This document shows, one piece after another, positions 1 through 8,081 of a stretch of 40,202 nt of DNA. The notes under the pieces were generated by a model. The model was not told where the DNA came from. It searched no databases and was given only the letters and a program-made list of their open reading frames with translations. Within the stretch, counting starts at the first letter, position 1. The number at the start of each line of letters is the position of its first letter. Source of the DNA: Zeimonas sp039807785 (GTDB taxonomy: Bacteria; Pseudomonadota; Gammaproteobacteria; Burkholderiales; Burkholderiaceae_E). The DNA is taken from NCBI GenBank assembly GCA_039807785.1, contig JBDHRX010000011.1, positions 1 through 40,202 of the forward strand, in the 5' to 3' direction. A program made the translations under genes and the position numbers.

Positions 1-73
1 GCGTAGCTCAGCTGGTTAGAGCACCACCTTGACATGGTGGGGGTCGTTGGTTCGAGTCCAATCGCGCCTACCA
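1..73 (+). tRNA. tRNA-Val (anticodon GAC), 5' end cut off by the window
   Basis: The anticodon arm pairs CCACC with GGTGG around the loop TTGACAT, which gives anticodon GAC (valine). The T arm is GTTGG/CCAAT around TTCGAGT, the acceptor 3' strand is CGCGCCT at 63-69, the discriminator is A70 and an encoded CCA lies at 71-73. Only the last three bases of the 5' acceptor strand (GCG) are inside the window, so four bases are missing upstream. Confidence 0.95.
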
Positions 74-80
74 GATGCCA

Positions 81-118
81 AGCCCGGCACGGAGGTATTT
101 CGTGCCGGGCTTTCGTTT
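81..118 (+). terminator. Rho-independent terminator after tRNA-Val
   Basis: A perfect 11-bp stem (81-91 with 101-111, AGCCCGGCACG arm) encloses a 9-nt loop and is followed by TTCGTTTT. It begins 7 nt after the tRNA CCA end and closes the tRNA transcript. It may also act on the LysR gene, which ends at 142 on the opposite strand. Confidence 0.85.
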
Positions 119-141
119 TCGTGGCTTGCCGCGCGCCCGCA

Positions 142-1053
142 TCAACCCAGCTCGGAGGCGGCGCGATAGGTGCTCGCCTCCTCGTCCAGCCATGCGCGAA
201 AGGTGCGCAGCAGCGGGTTTTCGGCCTTGCGCTCCGGATAGATCAGGTAATACGACCGGTCGCTCAGGAATCGGTGGTTGACCAGCTCGAGCAGCACGCC
301 GCGGCGCAGTTCGTCCTCGATCAGGAACGGCGGGATCAGGGCCGCGCCGATACCCTGGATGGCGGCCTCGGTGAGCATGGAGAACAGCTCGATGCGCGGT
401 CCCGCGAGATCGTTGTTGACGCGCAGGCCGAGCGACTCGAACCATAGCCGCCATGCGTAAGGGCGCGTGCTCTGCTGCAGCAGGGGCACCCGACCGAGGT
501 CGCGGGGACTGATCCTGCCGCGGGGCGCGAGCAGCTTCGGGCTGCCCACGGCCACCAGGTTCTCGTGCATCAGGAGCATGCCCTCGGTGCCCGGCCAGTT
601 CGATTCGGCGGCGAAGATCGCCGCATCGAACGGCGTGCCCTCGAACAGGAACGGCCGCGTTCGCGGCGTCAGGTTCACCGCGATGTCGGCGTGGGCGCCG
701 ATGAAGGTGCCGAGGCGCGGCAACAGCCAGCGCGTGGCGAACGTGGGGGCGACCGCCAGTTCCAGGATGCCGCCACGCCCGCTGCTGGTCATCATCGCCA
801 GGGCGTCGCGTTCGATCTCGTCCAGCCGCGCCGCCACCCGGCGCCCGTAGTTGGCGCCGGCCTCGGTGAGCATGACGCCGCGCCGCGTGCGCCGGAACAG
901 CTCCAGGCCGAGGAATTCCTCCAGGCCGGCCACTTGCCGGCACACGGCGCTCTGGGTCACCGACAGCTCGCGCGCCGCCTTGGTGAAGCTCTGGTGGCGC
1001 GCGGCGGATTCGAACGCGACCAGCGCGAGGTTCGAAGGGATCTTTCTGCGCAT
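142..1053 (-). CDS. LysR-family transcriptional regulator (GcvA-like)
   Basis: The 303-residue protein has standard LysR length. The N-terminal winged helix-turn-helix (about residues 6-65) reads LALVAFESAARHQSFTKAA, then LSVTQSAVCRQ and LEEFLGLELFRRT, as in GcvA-type regulators. The C-terminal two-lobed effector domain (about 90-300) includes VNNDLAGPRIELFSML and GIGAALIPPFL. It is divergent from the aldehyde dehydrogenase gene with 265 nt between the starts, the usual layout when a LysR protein controls the neighbouring operon. I infer that it regulates the 1.3-10.2 kb catabolic and transport genes; the effector is unknown. Confidence 0.9.
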   Translation of the reverse strand: MRRKIPSNLALVAFESAARHQSFTKAARELSVTQSAVCRQVAGLEEFLGLELFRRTRRGVMLTEAGANYGRRVAARLDEIERDALAMMTSSGRGGILELAVAPTFATRWLLPRLGTFIGAHADIAVNLTPRTRPFLFEGTPFDAAIFAAESNWPGTEGMLLMHENLVAVGSPKLLAPRGRISPRDLGRVPLLQQSTRPYAWRLWFESLGLRVNNDLAGPRIELFSMLTEAAIQGIGAALIPPFLIEDELRRGVLLELVNHRFLSDRSYYLIYPERKAENPLLRTFRAWLDEEASTYRAASELG

Positions 1054-1097
1054 TCCGTCTCCCGATGTCGAGCTTCTGTACGGAATGCATTTTACGC

Positions 1098-1121
1098 ACC
1101 AATCAGTGAAAACAAGTTGGT
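1098..1121. promoter_or_regulatory. Possible LysR operator in the divergent intergenic region
   Basis: The 265-nt gap between the LysR and aldehyde dehydrogenase starts is AT-richer than its surroundings near 1085-1125. It carries ACCAA (1098-1102) and TTGGT (1117-1121) as inverted half-sites 14 nt apart. LysR proteins often bind interrupted dyads close to their own start. The arms are only 5 bp, so this is a weak call. No clear -35/-10 pair was found for either gene. Confidence 0.25.
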
Positions 1122-1318
1122 TGTAGCCCGCCTCGTCTTGCTCTTAGAGTGCCGGAAACCGGGGTCGGCAAGCGCTGAGGAATGACCAAATTGCACAAGA
1201 TTACGGTCGGGCCATGCGTTCTCCAGCATCGCGACTACCCCGTGAAGACCGCGTGTACCTCAGCCTGACCGCCCGGTCGGCCGCCATGGATCCGGATCCC
1301 CTCTCGAAGGAGTCACGA

Positions 1319-2815
1319 ATGCTCGACAAGCGTCGCTTCTACATCAACGGCAAGTGGGTCGATTCCGACGGCACCCATACCCTGTCCGTGATCAGTCCCG
1401 CCACCGACGAGCCGATCGCGACGATCTCGCTTGGCGTGCAGAGCGATCTCGACAAGGCGGTTTCGGCCGCCCGGGCCGCGCTCCCGTCGTGGTCGGGGAC
1501 GCCGAAAGAGACGCGAGTCGGATACATCGAGAAGATCCTCGCGCGCTACCAGGAGCGCGCCGAGGATCTGGCGAAGGCCACGAGCCTGGAGATGGGCTCG
1601 CCGATGACGGCGGCGCGCGATGCCCAGGTCCGCCTGGGGATCAACAACATCAAGAACTTCCTCTATGCCCTGAAGACCTTCGATTTCGAGCGCAAGCTGA
1701 ACTCGCTCGCGCCCGACGACCGCATCCTGCTGGATCCGATCGGCGTCGTCGGCCTGATCACGCCGTGGAACTGGCCGATGAACCAGATCACCCTCAAGGT
1801 GATCCCGGCCCTGGCGACCGGGTGCACCGCCATCCTGAAGCCGTCCGAGCTGTCGCCGCTCTCGGCGGCGGTGTTCGCGGAAGTCCTCCACGACGCCGGG
1901 CTTCCGGCCGGTGTCTTCAACCTCGTCAACGGCGACGGCGCGGGCATCGGCAATGCGATGTCGGCGCATCCGGGCATCGACATGATCTCGTTCACCGGAT
2001 CGACCCGGGCCGGGATCGCGATCCAGAAGAACGCCGCCGACACGATCAAGCGCGTCTGCCTCGAGCTGGGCGGAAAGGGGGCGAACATCGTGTTCGCCGA
2101 TGCCGATGAAGGCGCGGTATCCCGGGGGATCAGGCATTCGATGATGAGCTCGGGCCAGTCCTGCAACGCCCCGACGCGCATGCTGATCCAGCGCGAGATC
2201 TACGAGAAATCGGTGGCGCTGGCGGCCGCGACCGCCCGGGAGATCAGGGTCGGGCGTCCCGAGGACGACGGAGATCATCTCGGCCCGCTGGTCTCGCGTG
2301 CCCAGTACGAGCGCGTGCAGCGCTATATCAGGCGCGGCATCGAGGAGGGCGCGCGGCTCCTCGTGGGCGGCCCGGGCCGGCCCGAGGGTTTCGATCGCGG
2401 CAACTATGTCCGCCCGACGGTCTTCGTCGACGCCAACAACAAGATGACGATCGCGCGGGAAGAGATCTTCGGCCCGGTCCTGACGATCATCCCGTTCGAG
2501 ACCGAGGAGGAAGCGATCCGGATCGCCAACGATACGCCTTACGGCCTGACCAACATCGTCCAGTCGCAGGATCTCGACCGGGCGCGTCGCATGGCGCGCG
2601 CCTTGCATTGCGGGATGGTCGAGCTGAACGGCCAGCGGCGCGGCCCGGCTTCGCCCTTCGGCGGCGTCAAGATGTCGGGGAACGGGCGCGAAGGAGGCGA
2701 ATACGGGCTGATGGAATACCTGGAGATCAAGGCCGTCAGCGGATGGAACAGCACCAGGATCGAGCAGGCCGCCGGCGCGGCGGTGACGCCTCCGTCGCAC
2801 GATTTCGGCGACTGA
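1319..2815 (+). CDS. NAD(P)-dependent aldehyde dehydrogenase
   Basis: The 498-residue protein belongs to the aldehyde dehydrogenase superfamily, which oxidises an aldehyde to a carboxylate with NAD(P)+. Visible motifs are ITPWNWPMNQ (cofactor site), FTGSTRAG (Rossmann turn), LELGGKGANIVF (general-base Glu), SSGQSCNAPTRML (catalytic Cys) and EEIFGPVL. The Cys-loop form GQSCNAPTR resembles the CddD-like subgroup rather than betaine or succinate-semialdehyde enzymes. I chose the ATG at 1319 because AAGGAG lies 6 nt upstream and the protein then begins MLDKRRFYINGKWV, a typical family N-terminus; an in-frame ATG at 1214 would add 35 unrelated residues. It is the first gene after the divergent LysR. 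The substrate is unknown and probably an intermediate of the pathway encoded next door. Confidence 0.93.
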   Translation: MLDKRRFYINGKWVDSDGTHTLSVISPATDEPIATISLGVQSDLDKAVSAARAALPSWSGTPKETRVGYIEKILARYQERAEDLAKATSLEMGSPMTAARDAQVRLGINNIKNFLYALKTFDFERKLNSLAPDDRILLDPIGVVGLITPWNWPMNQITLKVIPALATGCTAILKPSELSPLSAAVFAEVLHDAGLPAGVFNLVNGDGAGIGNAMSAHPGIDMISFTGSTRAGIAIQKNAADTIKRVCLELGGKGANIVFADADEGAVSRGIRHSMMSSGQSCNAPTRMLIQREIYEKSVALAAATAREIRVGRPEDDGDHLGPLVSRAQYERVQRYIRRGIEEGARLLVGGPGRPEGFDRGNYVRPTVFVDANNKMTIAREEIFGPVLTIIPFETEEEAIRIANDTPYGLTNIVQSQDLDRARRMARALHCGMVELNGQRRGPASPFGGVKMSGNGREGGEYGLMEYLEIKAVSGWNSTRIEQAAGAAVTPPSHDFGD

Positions 2816-2930
2816 CCCCGGTTCCCGCCCGGGATCGCATTCCTTGTTTCTCGACCGATCCGCATCTTTCGATACCCGGATCCAGCCGGTCCGGAATGCC
2901 AGACAACTTACCCATCGATAGCGAGGCACC

Positions 2931-3239
2931 ATGCTCCATTGCACGATTCAAAGCTTGCACGCGAACCCGAACAATCTCGACCGGATCGTCGAGATCATCA
3001 AGTCCCGGGTCATTCCGAGGATCTCCAAGGAAAAGGGACTGAAGGTCGCCTACTACGTGTCGAACCCGAAGGGCGACATGTGGATGTTCCAGGTCTGGGA
3101 AAAGGAAGAGCAGTTTCGCGGCTGGCAAGGAAAACCCGACCATGACAGCGCCGCGGGCGAGATCCGCACGCTCAGGGACGGCGCGCTGAAGGTCGACGGT
3201 TACCAGCTGCAGGCTCATTTCGTTGCCGACGGGCAATGA
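2931..3239 (+). CDS. Small dimeric alpha/beta-barrel (ABM/YgiN-like) protein, first of a tandem pair
   Basis: The 102-residue protein has an HCTIQSLHANPNNLDRIVEI strand-helix start and the motif GLKVAYYVSNPKGDMWMF followed by VWEKEEQFRGW. This is the pattern of antibiotic-biosynthesis-monooxygenase-like ferredoxin folds, where one protein forms half of a dimeric barrel. Such proteins act as cofactor-free monooxygenases, isomerases or heme-binding proteins, so the reaction cannot be assigned. It is clearly related to the next gene in length and central motif. GAGG lies 4 nt before the ATG. The 115-nt gap after the aldehyde dehydrogenase gene contains no other gene and no clear terminator. Confidence 0.8.
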   Translation: MLHCTIQSLHANPNNLDRIVEIIKSRVIPRISKEKGLKVAYYVSNPKGDMWMFQVWEKEEQFRGWQGKPDHDSAAGEIRTLRDGALKVDGYQLQAHFVADGQ

Positions 3240-3280
3240 TCCGCTGAATTTCCCCACCCCATTCCCCCGAGGACCATCCC

Positions 3281-3589
3281 ATGTCGTTCTGCTTCGTGGC
3301 CAGCTCCGTCGCCGCTCCGGAAAACGTAGACAAGCTAGGAGAGATTTTCAGGAAGAAGACCGTTCCCGCCCTGTCCAAGATGGAGGGACTGAAGGCGGCG
3401 TATTTCATGACCAAGCCGAGCGGCGAGGTGCTGATTTTTCACGTGTGGGAAACGGAGCGCCAGTTCCGCGAATGGACGAAGTGCACCGAGCACGACGTCA
3501 TCGAGGCGGAAGCCGCGAAGCTGCGCACCGCGGGATTCACGATCGACAGCTACGAAGTCCGGATCCACGAGGACATCGAGCGGTTCTGA
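3281..3589 (+). CDS. Small dimeric alpha/beta-barrel (ABM/YgiN-like) protein, second of a tandem pair
   Basis: The 102-residue protein is the same length as its upstream neighbour and shares the core pattern GLKAAYFMTKPSGEVLIF, VWETERQFREW and a closing DSYEV strand. The two look like a tandem duplication that has diverged substantially. GAGGA lies 7 nt before the ATG. Either each forms a homodimeric barrel, or the two products form a heterodimer with an asymmetric active site. The function is unknown; its place between an aldehyde dehydrogenase and a C-N hydrolase suggests a catalytic step in the same pathway. Confidence 0.8.
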   Translation: MSFCFVASSVAAPENVDKLGEIFRKKTVPALSKMEGLKAAYFMTKPSGEVLIFHVWETERQFREWTKCTEHDVIEAEAAKLRTAGFTIDSYEVRIHEDIERF

Positions 3590-3651
3590 CGAACCGGGCG
3601 CGGTTGCCCGGAACGCGGGCGACCGTAATTCCAACCTGATCCGAGAAGGCG

Positions 3652-4314
3652 ATGGAATATTTCAAGATAAACAAGGCGGAAACGGCGATCATCGTGATCG
3701 ATCTGGCGAATGAATTCGTCCGCGAAGGAGGACGGGTCTACGTCGAGTCAGCGAAATCCACCTTGCCGGCGAACAAGAAGCTGATCGATTTCTTTCGCGC
3801 CAACAACATGCCGGTGATCTACACCAAGACCTACGATCGAAGCTGGAATCTGAGGGTCCAGTTCGCCAACTTCCGCGACCCGAAGCGCCTGGAGGACAAG
3901 GTCCATGTCCCCGGCCACAAGCGATTCTTTCCGGACGTCGGGAAAGAGCTGGACGTCACGGATGTCGTCGACGAGATCTATCCGCAGGAGCAGGACTACA
4001 TCATCGAGAAGGAGCTCCTGAACTCCTTCAACAACACGAACCTGGACCTGCTGCTTCGTTCGCTCGGGATTCGAAACCTGGTGATCACGGGCACGTTGAC
4101 GCATATCTGCGTCGAGTCGACTTTCAAGGCCGCGTTCGAGCTCCAGTACCGGCCCGTCATGGTGTCGGATGCCGTTTCCACCTGGCTGCCCGACTCGTTC
4201 GTGAAGCAGTTGTTCGAGGTGTATCGGCAGATGTGGGGGCGGGTGATGACCGCTGACGAGGTGATCGGCGAGCTGTCGCCGACGCCGGCACCGGCGCCGC
4301 GTCTGAAGCTCTGA
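3652..4314 (+). CDS. Isochorismatase-family cysteine hydrolase
   Basis: The 220-residue protein has the alpha/beta fold of the isochorismatase/nicotinamidase family. The catalytic triad is visible as Asp17 (IIVIDLANEF), Lys120 (DYIIEKELLNSF) and Cys153 (ITGTLTHICVEST). Family members hydrolyse amides, ureas or vinyl ethers (nicotinamide, maleamate, N-carbamoylsarcosine, biuret, isochorismate). Lys and Cys are intact, so it should be active, but the substrate cannot be read from the sequence. The C-terminus ends in a short Ala/Pro-rich tail (SPTPAPAP). The sequence is visibly more AT-rich than the core genes downstream. It lies between the twin barrel proteins and the ABC importer. Confidence 0.9.
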   Translation: MEYFKINKAETAIIVIDLANEFVREGGRVYVESAKSTLPANKKLIDFFRANNMPVIYTKTYDRSWNLRVQFANFRDPKRLEDKVHVPGHKRFFPDVGKELDVTDVVDEIYPQEQDYIIEKELLNSFNNTNLDLLLRSLGIRNLVITGTLTHICVESTFKAAFELQYRPVMVSDAVSTWLPDSFVKQLFEVYRQMWGRVMTADEVIGELSPTPAPAPRLKL

Positions 4315-4415
4315 TTCCGGCGTCCGCCGGCGCTCGCGCAGGAAACCGGAATGGCAGGCCGAACAATACCGGAGCGTGAGGAAGGGTCTCGTCTATCTTT
4401 TGGAGGATTCAATCC

Positions 4416-6071
4416 ATGTTCTCGATGAAATCTGTACGGGTCGGTGGGGCCAGACTGCTCCCCTTGTTCGTGATGTTCGGGATCTCCAGCGGTGCCGCGA
4501 TGGCGGCGGGCACCTTGCGGATCGGCATGTCCGCGGGCGACATACCGAGAATCATGGGCCAGCCCGACCAGGGCTACGCCGGCAACCTGTTCGCCGGCAT
4601 GACCATGTACGACTCGCTGACGCAATGGGATCTGTCGAGCGAGGACAAGGCGAGCAACATCATCCCGGGCCTGGCCACCAGCTGGGCCATCGATCCGGCC
4701 GACAATACGACGTGGCGGCTCACGCTTCGCAAGGGCGTCAAGTTCCACGACGGCTCGGCATTCGACGCGGACGCGGTCGTGTGGAACGTCGAGAAGGTGT
4801 TGAGACCGGATGCGCTGCACTACGACGCGGGCCAGGCCGCGCTGACCGTGCACCGCGTCCCGAGCTTGCTGTCCGCCCGCAAGATCGACGATTTCACGGT
4901 GGAGCTGAAGACGAGCGAGCCCGACAGCAGCCTGCCGATCAACCTGACCAACCTCTTCATCGCCAGCCCCGCGCACTGGAAGGCCCTGTTCGCGGGTGTC
5001 AAGGCGGACGACGACAAGGCGCGAGCGAAGGCGGCATGGGCGGCGTTCGAGAAGCAGCCGTCCGGCTCCGGGCCCTGGAAGTTCAAGCGCCTGGTTCCGC
5101 GCCAGGAGCTGGAGCTGTCCAAGAACCCCGAGTACTGGGACGTGGCGCGCCGGCCGAAGGTCGACCAGTTGATCATCAGGCCGATCTCGGACACCAACGC
5201 CCGGGCGGCCGCGCTGATGTCGGGGCGGGTGGACTGGATCGAGGCGCCCGCGCCCGACGCCTTGGCCCAGTTGAAGGCGGCCGGGTTCAAGGTGCTGGCG
5301 AACGAGCAGCCGCATGCCTGGGTGTGGCATTTCTCCTACCAGGAAGGTTCCCCGTGGAAGGACGCGCGGGTCCGGCAGGCCGCGAACCTGTGCATCGACC
5401 GGGCCGGCATCCGGGATGCGCTGCTGAAGGGCCTGATGGTTCCGGCGACCGCATGGTGGGAGCCTGGGCATCCGTGGGCGGGCAAGCCGAAGTTCTCGAT
5501 CAAGTACGATGCCAATCGCGCCCGCGCGCTGATGGAAGAGGCCGGGTACGGGAAGGCAAAGCGCGCGAAGGTCAAGGTCCTGACCTCGGCTTCCGGTTCG
5601 GGGCAGATGCAGCCCGTGATCATGAACGAGTACCTGCAGGCTGCCCTGTCGGAGTGCCATTTCGACGTCACGCTCCAGACCAACGACTGGAATACCGTTC
5701 TGGAAAGCCTGAGGTCCGGCGCCCAGGCGCCGATCTCGCAAGGCGCGAATGCACTCAACGTCGCGTTCCCGTCCATGGACCCGATGATGGTCTACAAGCT
5801 GGTCGGGTCGAAGTTCGCGCCGCCCAAGGGGGCGAACTGGGGCGGCGTGCACGATGCGAGGATCGACGAGCTGATCCAGACGGCGCGCAGGACCTTCGAG
5901 CCGGCGGCGCTGGACACCGCCATCGGCAAGCTGCACGAAGCCATCATCGACGACGCGCTGTTCCTGTTCGTGGCGCATGACGTCGGGGCGCGAGCCGTCA
6001 GCGCCAAGGTTCGAGGCGTGGTTCAAGCCAGGAACTGGTTCGTCAACTTCTCCAGCGTCGAGGTCAAATAG
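4416..6071 (+). CDS. ABC transporter periplasmic substrate-binding protein (family 5, DppA/OppA-like)
   Basis: The 551-residue protein has a Sec signal peptide (basic MFSMKSVRVGG start, hydrophobic LLPLFVMFGI, probable cleavage after AMA at residue 30) and then an SBP_bac_5 domain. Typical patterns are GLATSWAIDPADNTTWRLTL, GVKFHDGSAFDADAVVWN, SGPWKFKR and NPEYWD. It captures the transported solute in the periplasm. The family covers peptides, nickel, opines, glutathione and other small molecules, so the name does not fix the ligand. GGAGG 9 nt before the ATG at 4416 supports the start. The 101-nt gap upstream holds no gene. It is the first gene of a five-gene importer and is followed by a strong hairpin. 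Confidence 0.93.
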   Translation: MFSMKSVRVGGARLLPLFVMFGISSGAAMAAGTLRIGMSAGDIPRIMGQPDQGYAGNLFAGMTMYDSLTQWDLSSEDKASNIIPGLATSWAIDPADNTTWRLTLRKGVKFHDGSAFDADAVVWNVEKVLRPDALHYDAGQAALTVHRVPSLLSARKIDDFTVELKTSEPDSSLPINLTNLFIASPAHWKALFAGVKADDDKARAKAAWAAFEKQPSGSGPWKFKRLVPRQELELSKNPEYWDVARRPKVDQLIIRPISDTNARAAALMSGRVDWIEAPAPDALAQLKAAGFKVLANEQPHAWVWHFSYQEGSPWKDARVRQAANLCIDRAGIRDALLKGLMVPATAWWEPGHPWAGKPKFSIKYDANRARALMEEAGYGKAKRAKVKVLTSASGSGQMQPVIMNEYLQAALSECHFDVTLQTNDWNTVLESLRSGAQAPISQGANALNVAFPSMDPMMVYKLVGSKFAPPKGANWGGVHDARIDELIQTARRTFEPAALDTAIGKLHEAIIDDALFLFVAHDVGARAVSAKVRGVVQARNWFVNFSSVEVK

Positions 6072-6084
6072 CGACGATCGGATC

Positions 6085-6115
6085 GGCCGCGCGCATCGTG
6101 CCGATGCGCGCGGCC
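6085..6115 (+). other. Perfect 14-bp intercistronic hairpin between the binding-protein and permease genes
   Basis: GGCCGCGCGCATCG at 6085-6098 pairs perfectly with 6102-6115 across the three-base loop TGC, 13 nt after the binding-protein stop. No T-run follows, so it is not a classic terminator. In ABC operons such hairpins often protect the upstream message and give more binding protein than permease; that role is inferred. The remainder of the 142-nt gap up to 6214 holds no gene. Confidence 0.75.
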
Positions 6116-6213
6116 ATGGCTGCCATGTCATCCTCGCGATCGTCGACACGTTCCCTCGCCCGGGCATCGCCACATCGGATGCGCGGTCGCCGAAGTTCCA
6201 AGTGCCCTCGACC

Positions 6214-7152
6214 ATGGCTTTCTTCATCCTGAGACGAATCCTGTTCGCGATCCCGATTGCCCTGGGGGTCTCGATCCTGTGCTTTCTCCTGCTCCATATC
6301 TCTCCGGGCGACCCGCTCTCGGCGGTCCTGCCGCCCGACGCATCGCCGCTGATCATCGCGCAGCTGCGGGAGCAGTACGGCTTCGACAAGCCGTTGCCGG
6401 TCCAGTTCCTGAAGTGGTCGTGGAGAGTCATGCACGGCGACCTGGGCGTCGCGATCTCGACCTCTCGCCCCGTGCTCGACGAAATCCTGTCGGCGCTCGC
6501 CTACACCATCCCCCTGGCGCTGGTCGCCGGCTTCATCGGCTTCGGGCTCGGGTTCGTGCTCGGCCTGATCGCCGGGTACTACCAGGGTCGCCCGATCGAC
6601 CGGATCGCGAGCATCGTCGGCATCACGGGCGTCTCGATCCCGAACTACTGGTTCGGGATGGTGCTGGTCGCGGTGTTCGCGATCTTCCTGCCCTGGTTCC
6701 CGGCGCTCGGGGCCGGCGACCCGATGTGGTCGGCGAACTACCTGCATCACCTGATCCTGCCGGCGATCGCCATGGCCCTGGTCCCGATGGGAATGCTGGT
6801 CCGGACGCTGCGCGCCATCGTCGCCGACATCCTGGGGCAGGAGTATGTCGAGGCGCTGCGCGCCAAGGGCATGCCGGAACGCTCCATCCTGGTGCACGTC
6901 ATCAAGAACGCGATGCCGACGGTGATCGCCGTGATCGGGATCCAGTTCGGCTACCTGCTGGCCGGGTCGGTCCTGGTGGAAACCGTCTTCTCCTGGCCGG
7001 GGTCGGGCCTCCTGCTGTACTCCGCGATCTTCTCGCGCGACCTGCCGCTGCTTCAAGGCACGGTGCTGACGCTGGCGCTTTCGTTCGTGACCCTCAACCT
7101 CATTGCCGACGTCTTGCAGGCGATCCTGAATCCCCGCATGAAGAGAGCCTAG
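6214..7152 (+). CDS. ABC transporter permease (DppB-like)
   Basis: The 312-residue inner-membrane protein begins MAFFILRRILFAIPIALGVS, the standard first helix of DppB/OppB. It carries HISPGDPL in the periplasmic loop, several further hydrophobic segments, and the EAA cytoplasmic loop EYVEALRAKGMPERSILVHV that docks on the ATPases. The ATG at 6214 gives the family length and N-terminus; the frame is open further upstream, but that stretch overlaps the binding-protein gene and is not membrane-like. No strong Shine-Dalgarno is visible, so translation may be modest. It pairs with the next gene to form the channel. Confidence 0.92.
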   Translation: MAFFILRRILFAIPIALGVSILCFLLLHISPGDPLSAVLPPDASPLIIAQLREQYGFDKPLPVQFLKWSWRVMHGDLGVAISTSRPVLDEILSALAYTIPLALVAGFIGFGLGFVLGLIAGYYQGRPIDRIASIVGITGVSIPNYWFGMVLVAVFAIFLPWFPALGAGDPMWSANYLHHLILPAIAMALVPMGMLVRTLRAIVADILGQEYVEALRAKGMPERSILVHVIKNAMPTVIAVIGIQFGYLLAGSVLVETVFSWPGSGLLLYSAIFSRDLPLLQGTVLTLALSFVTLNLIADVLQAILNPRMKRA

Positions 7153-7154
7153 CC

Positions 7155-8042
7155 ATGAGCGCCGCCGAACTCGAATCGCCCGCGGCGAACGGCGCCACCA
7201 GGTCGCGATCTCATTGGGGCCGGGTCTGGCGCAAGCTGGCCCGGGACCGGGTGGCGATCTTCTGCGCCGCCGTCCTGATCCTGGTGGCGCTCGCGTCGAT
7301 CTTCGCCAATGTCCTGCCGCTGCCGGATCCCTACGACAGCAGCATCCTGAACCGGTTGAAATCCTGGGGGACCCCGGGGCATCCGCTCGGCACGGACGAG
7401 CTCGGCCGCGACATGCTCGCCAGGATCGTCCACGGAGCGCGGCTTTCACTGCTTTGCGGGGTCCTCCCGATCGGGATCGCATTCGTCATCGGCACCGCCC
7501 TCGGGATGAGCGCCGGCTATGCCGGAGGGGTGGCGAACACGGTGATCATGCGATCGATCGACGTGCTCTTCGCGTTCCCGTCGGTCCTGCTCGCGATCGC
7601 GATCTCCGGGGTCCTCGGCGCCAAGATGATGAACGTGATCATCTCCCTGACCATCGTCTTCATTCCGCAGATCACGCGGATCGCCGAGAGCGTCACCATG
7701 GCCGTGCGCAACCTCGAGTACATCGACGCGGCCAGGGCGTCGGGCGCGTCGGCGTTCACCATCGTCAGGGTCCAGGTCCTGCCGAACGTCCTGGGCCCGG
7801 TATTCGTGTATGCCACCGGGCTCGTGCCGGTCTCGATGATCGTCGCCGCGGGCCTGTCGTTCCTCGGGATCGGCACGCAACCGCCGGCTCCCGAGTGGGG
7901 CCTGATGCTCAACTCGCTGCGGACGGTCATGTACACGCATCCGCTGCTGGCCATCACGCCGGGGGTCATGATCTTCGTCGTATCGATCTGCTTCAACCTG
8001 CTGAGCGACAGCCTGCGCGGCGCCATGGATATCTCCCGCTGA
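7155..8042 (+). CDS. ABC transporter permease (DppC-like)
   Basis: The 295-residue inner-membrane protein has the DppC/OppC layout: a cytoplasmic N-terminus ending WRKLARDRVAIF, a first helix, the conserved HPLGTDELGRDMLARIVHGAR, then the binding-protein-dependent transport domain with an EAA loop (EYIDAARASGASAFTIVRVQ). The ATG at 7155 follows the DppB-like stop by 2 nt, so the two genes are probably translationally coupled. A close AGAG (7144-7147) could serve as a weak ribosome site. It completes the membrane channel of the importer. Confidence 0.93.
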   Translation: MSAAELESPAANGATRSRSHWGRVWRKLARDRVAIFCAAVLILVALASIFANVLPLPDPYDSSILNRLKSWGTPGHPLGTDELGRDMLARIVHGARLSLLCGVLPIGIAFVIGTALGMSAGYAGGVANTVIMRSIDVLFAFPSVLLAIAISGVLGAKMMNVIISLTIVFIPQITRIAESVTMAVRNLEYIDAARASGASAFTIVRVQVLPNVLGPVFVYATGLVPVSMIVAAGLSFLGIGTQPPAPEWGLMLNSLRTVMYTHPLLAITPGVMIFVVSICFNLLSDSLRGAMDISR

Positions 8043-8081
8043 GGGAGCGCCGGACGAATCGGCGAAGGAACTGGAGACCCG

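Noticed and set aside
1214..1318. Aldehyde dehydrogenase beginning at ATG 1214
   Set aside because: The extra 35 residues do not resemble the family, and the ATG at 1319 has AAGGAG 6 nt upstream.
3996..6431. A long minus-strand open frame opposite the hydrolase and the ABC binding protein
   Set aside because: It crosses several well-supported plus-strand genes and their intergenic hairpin and has shadow-like composition.
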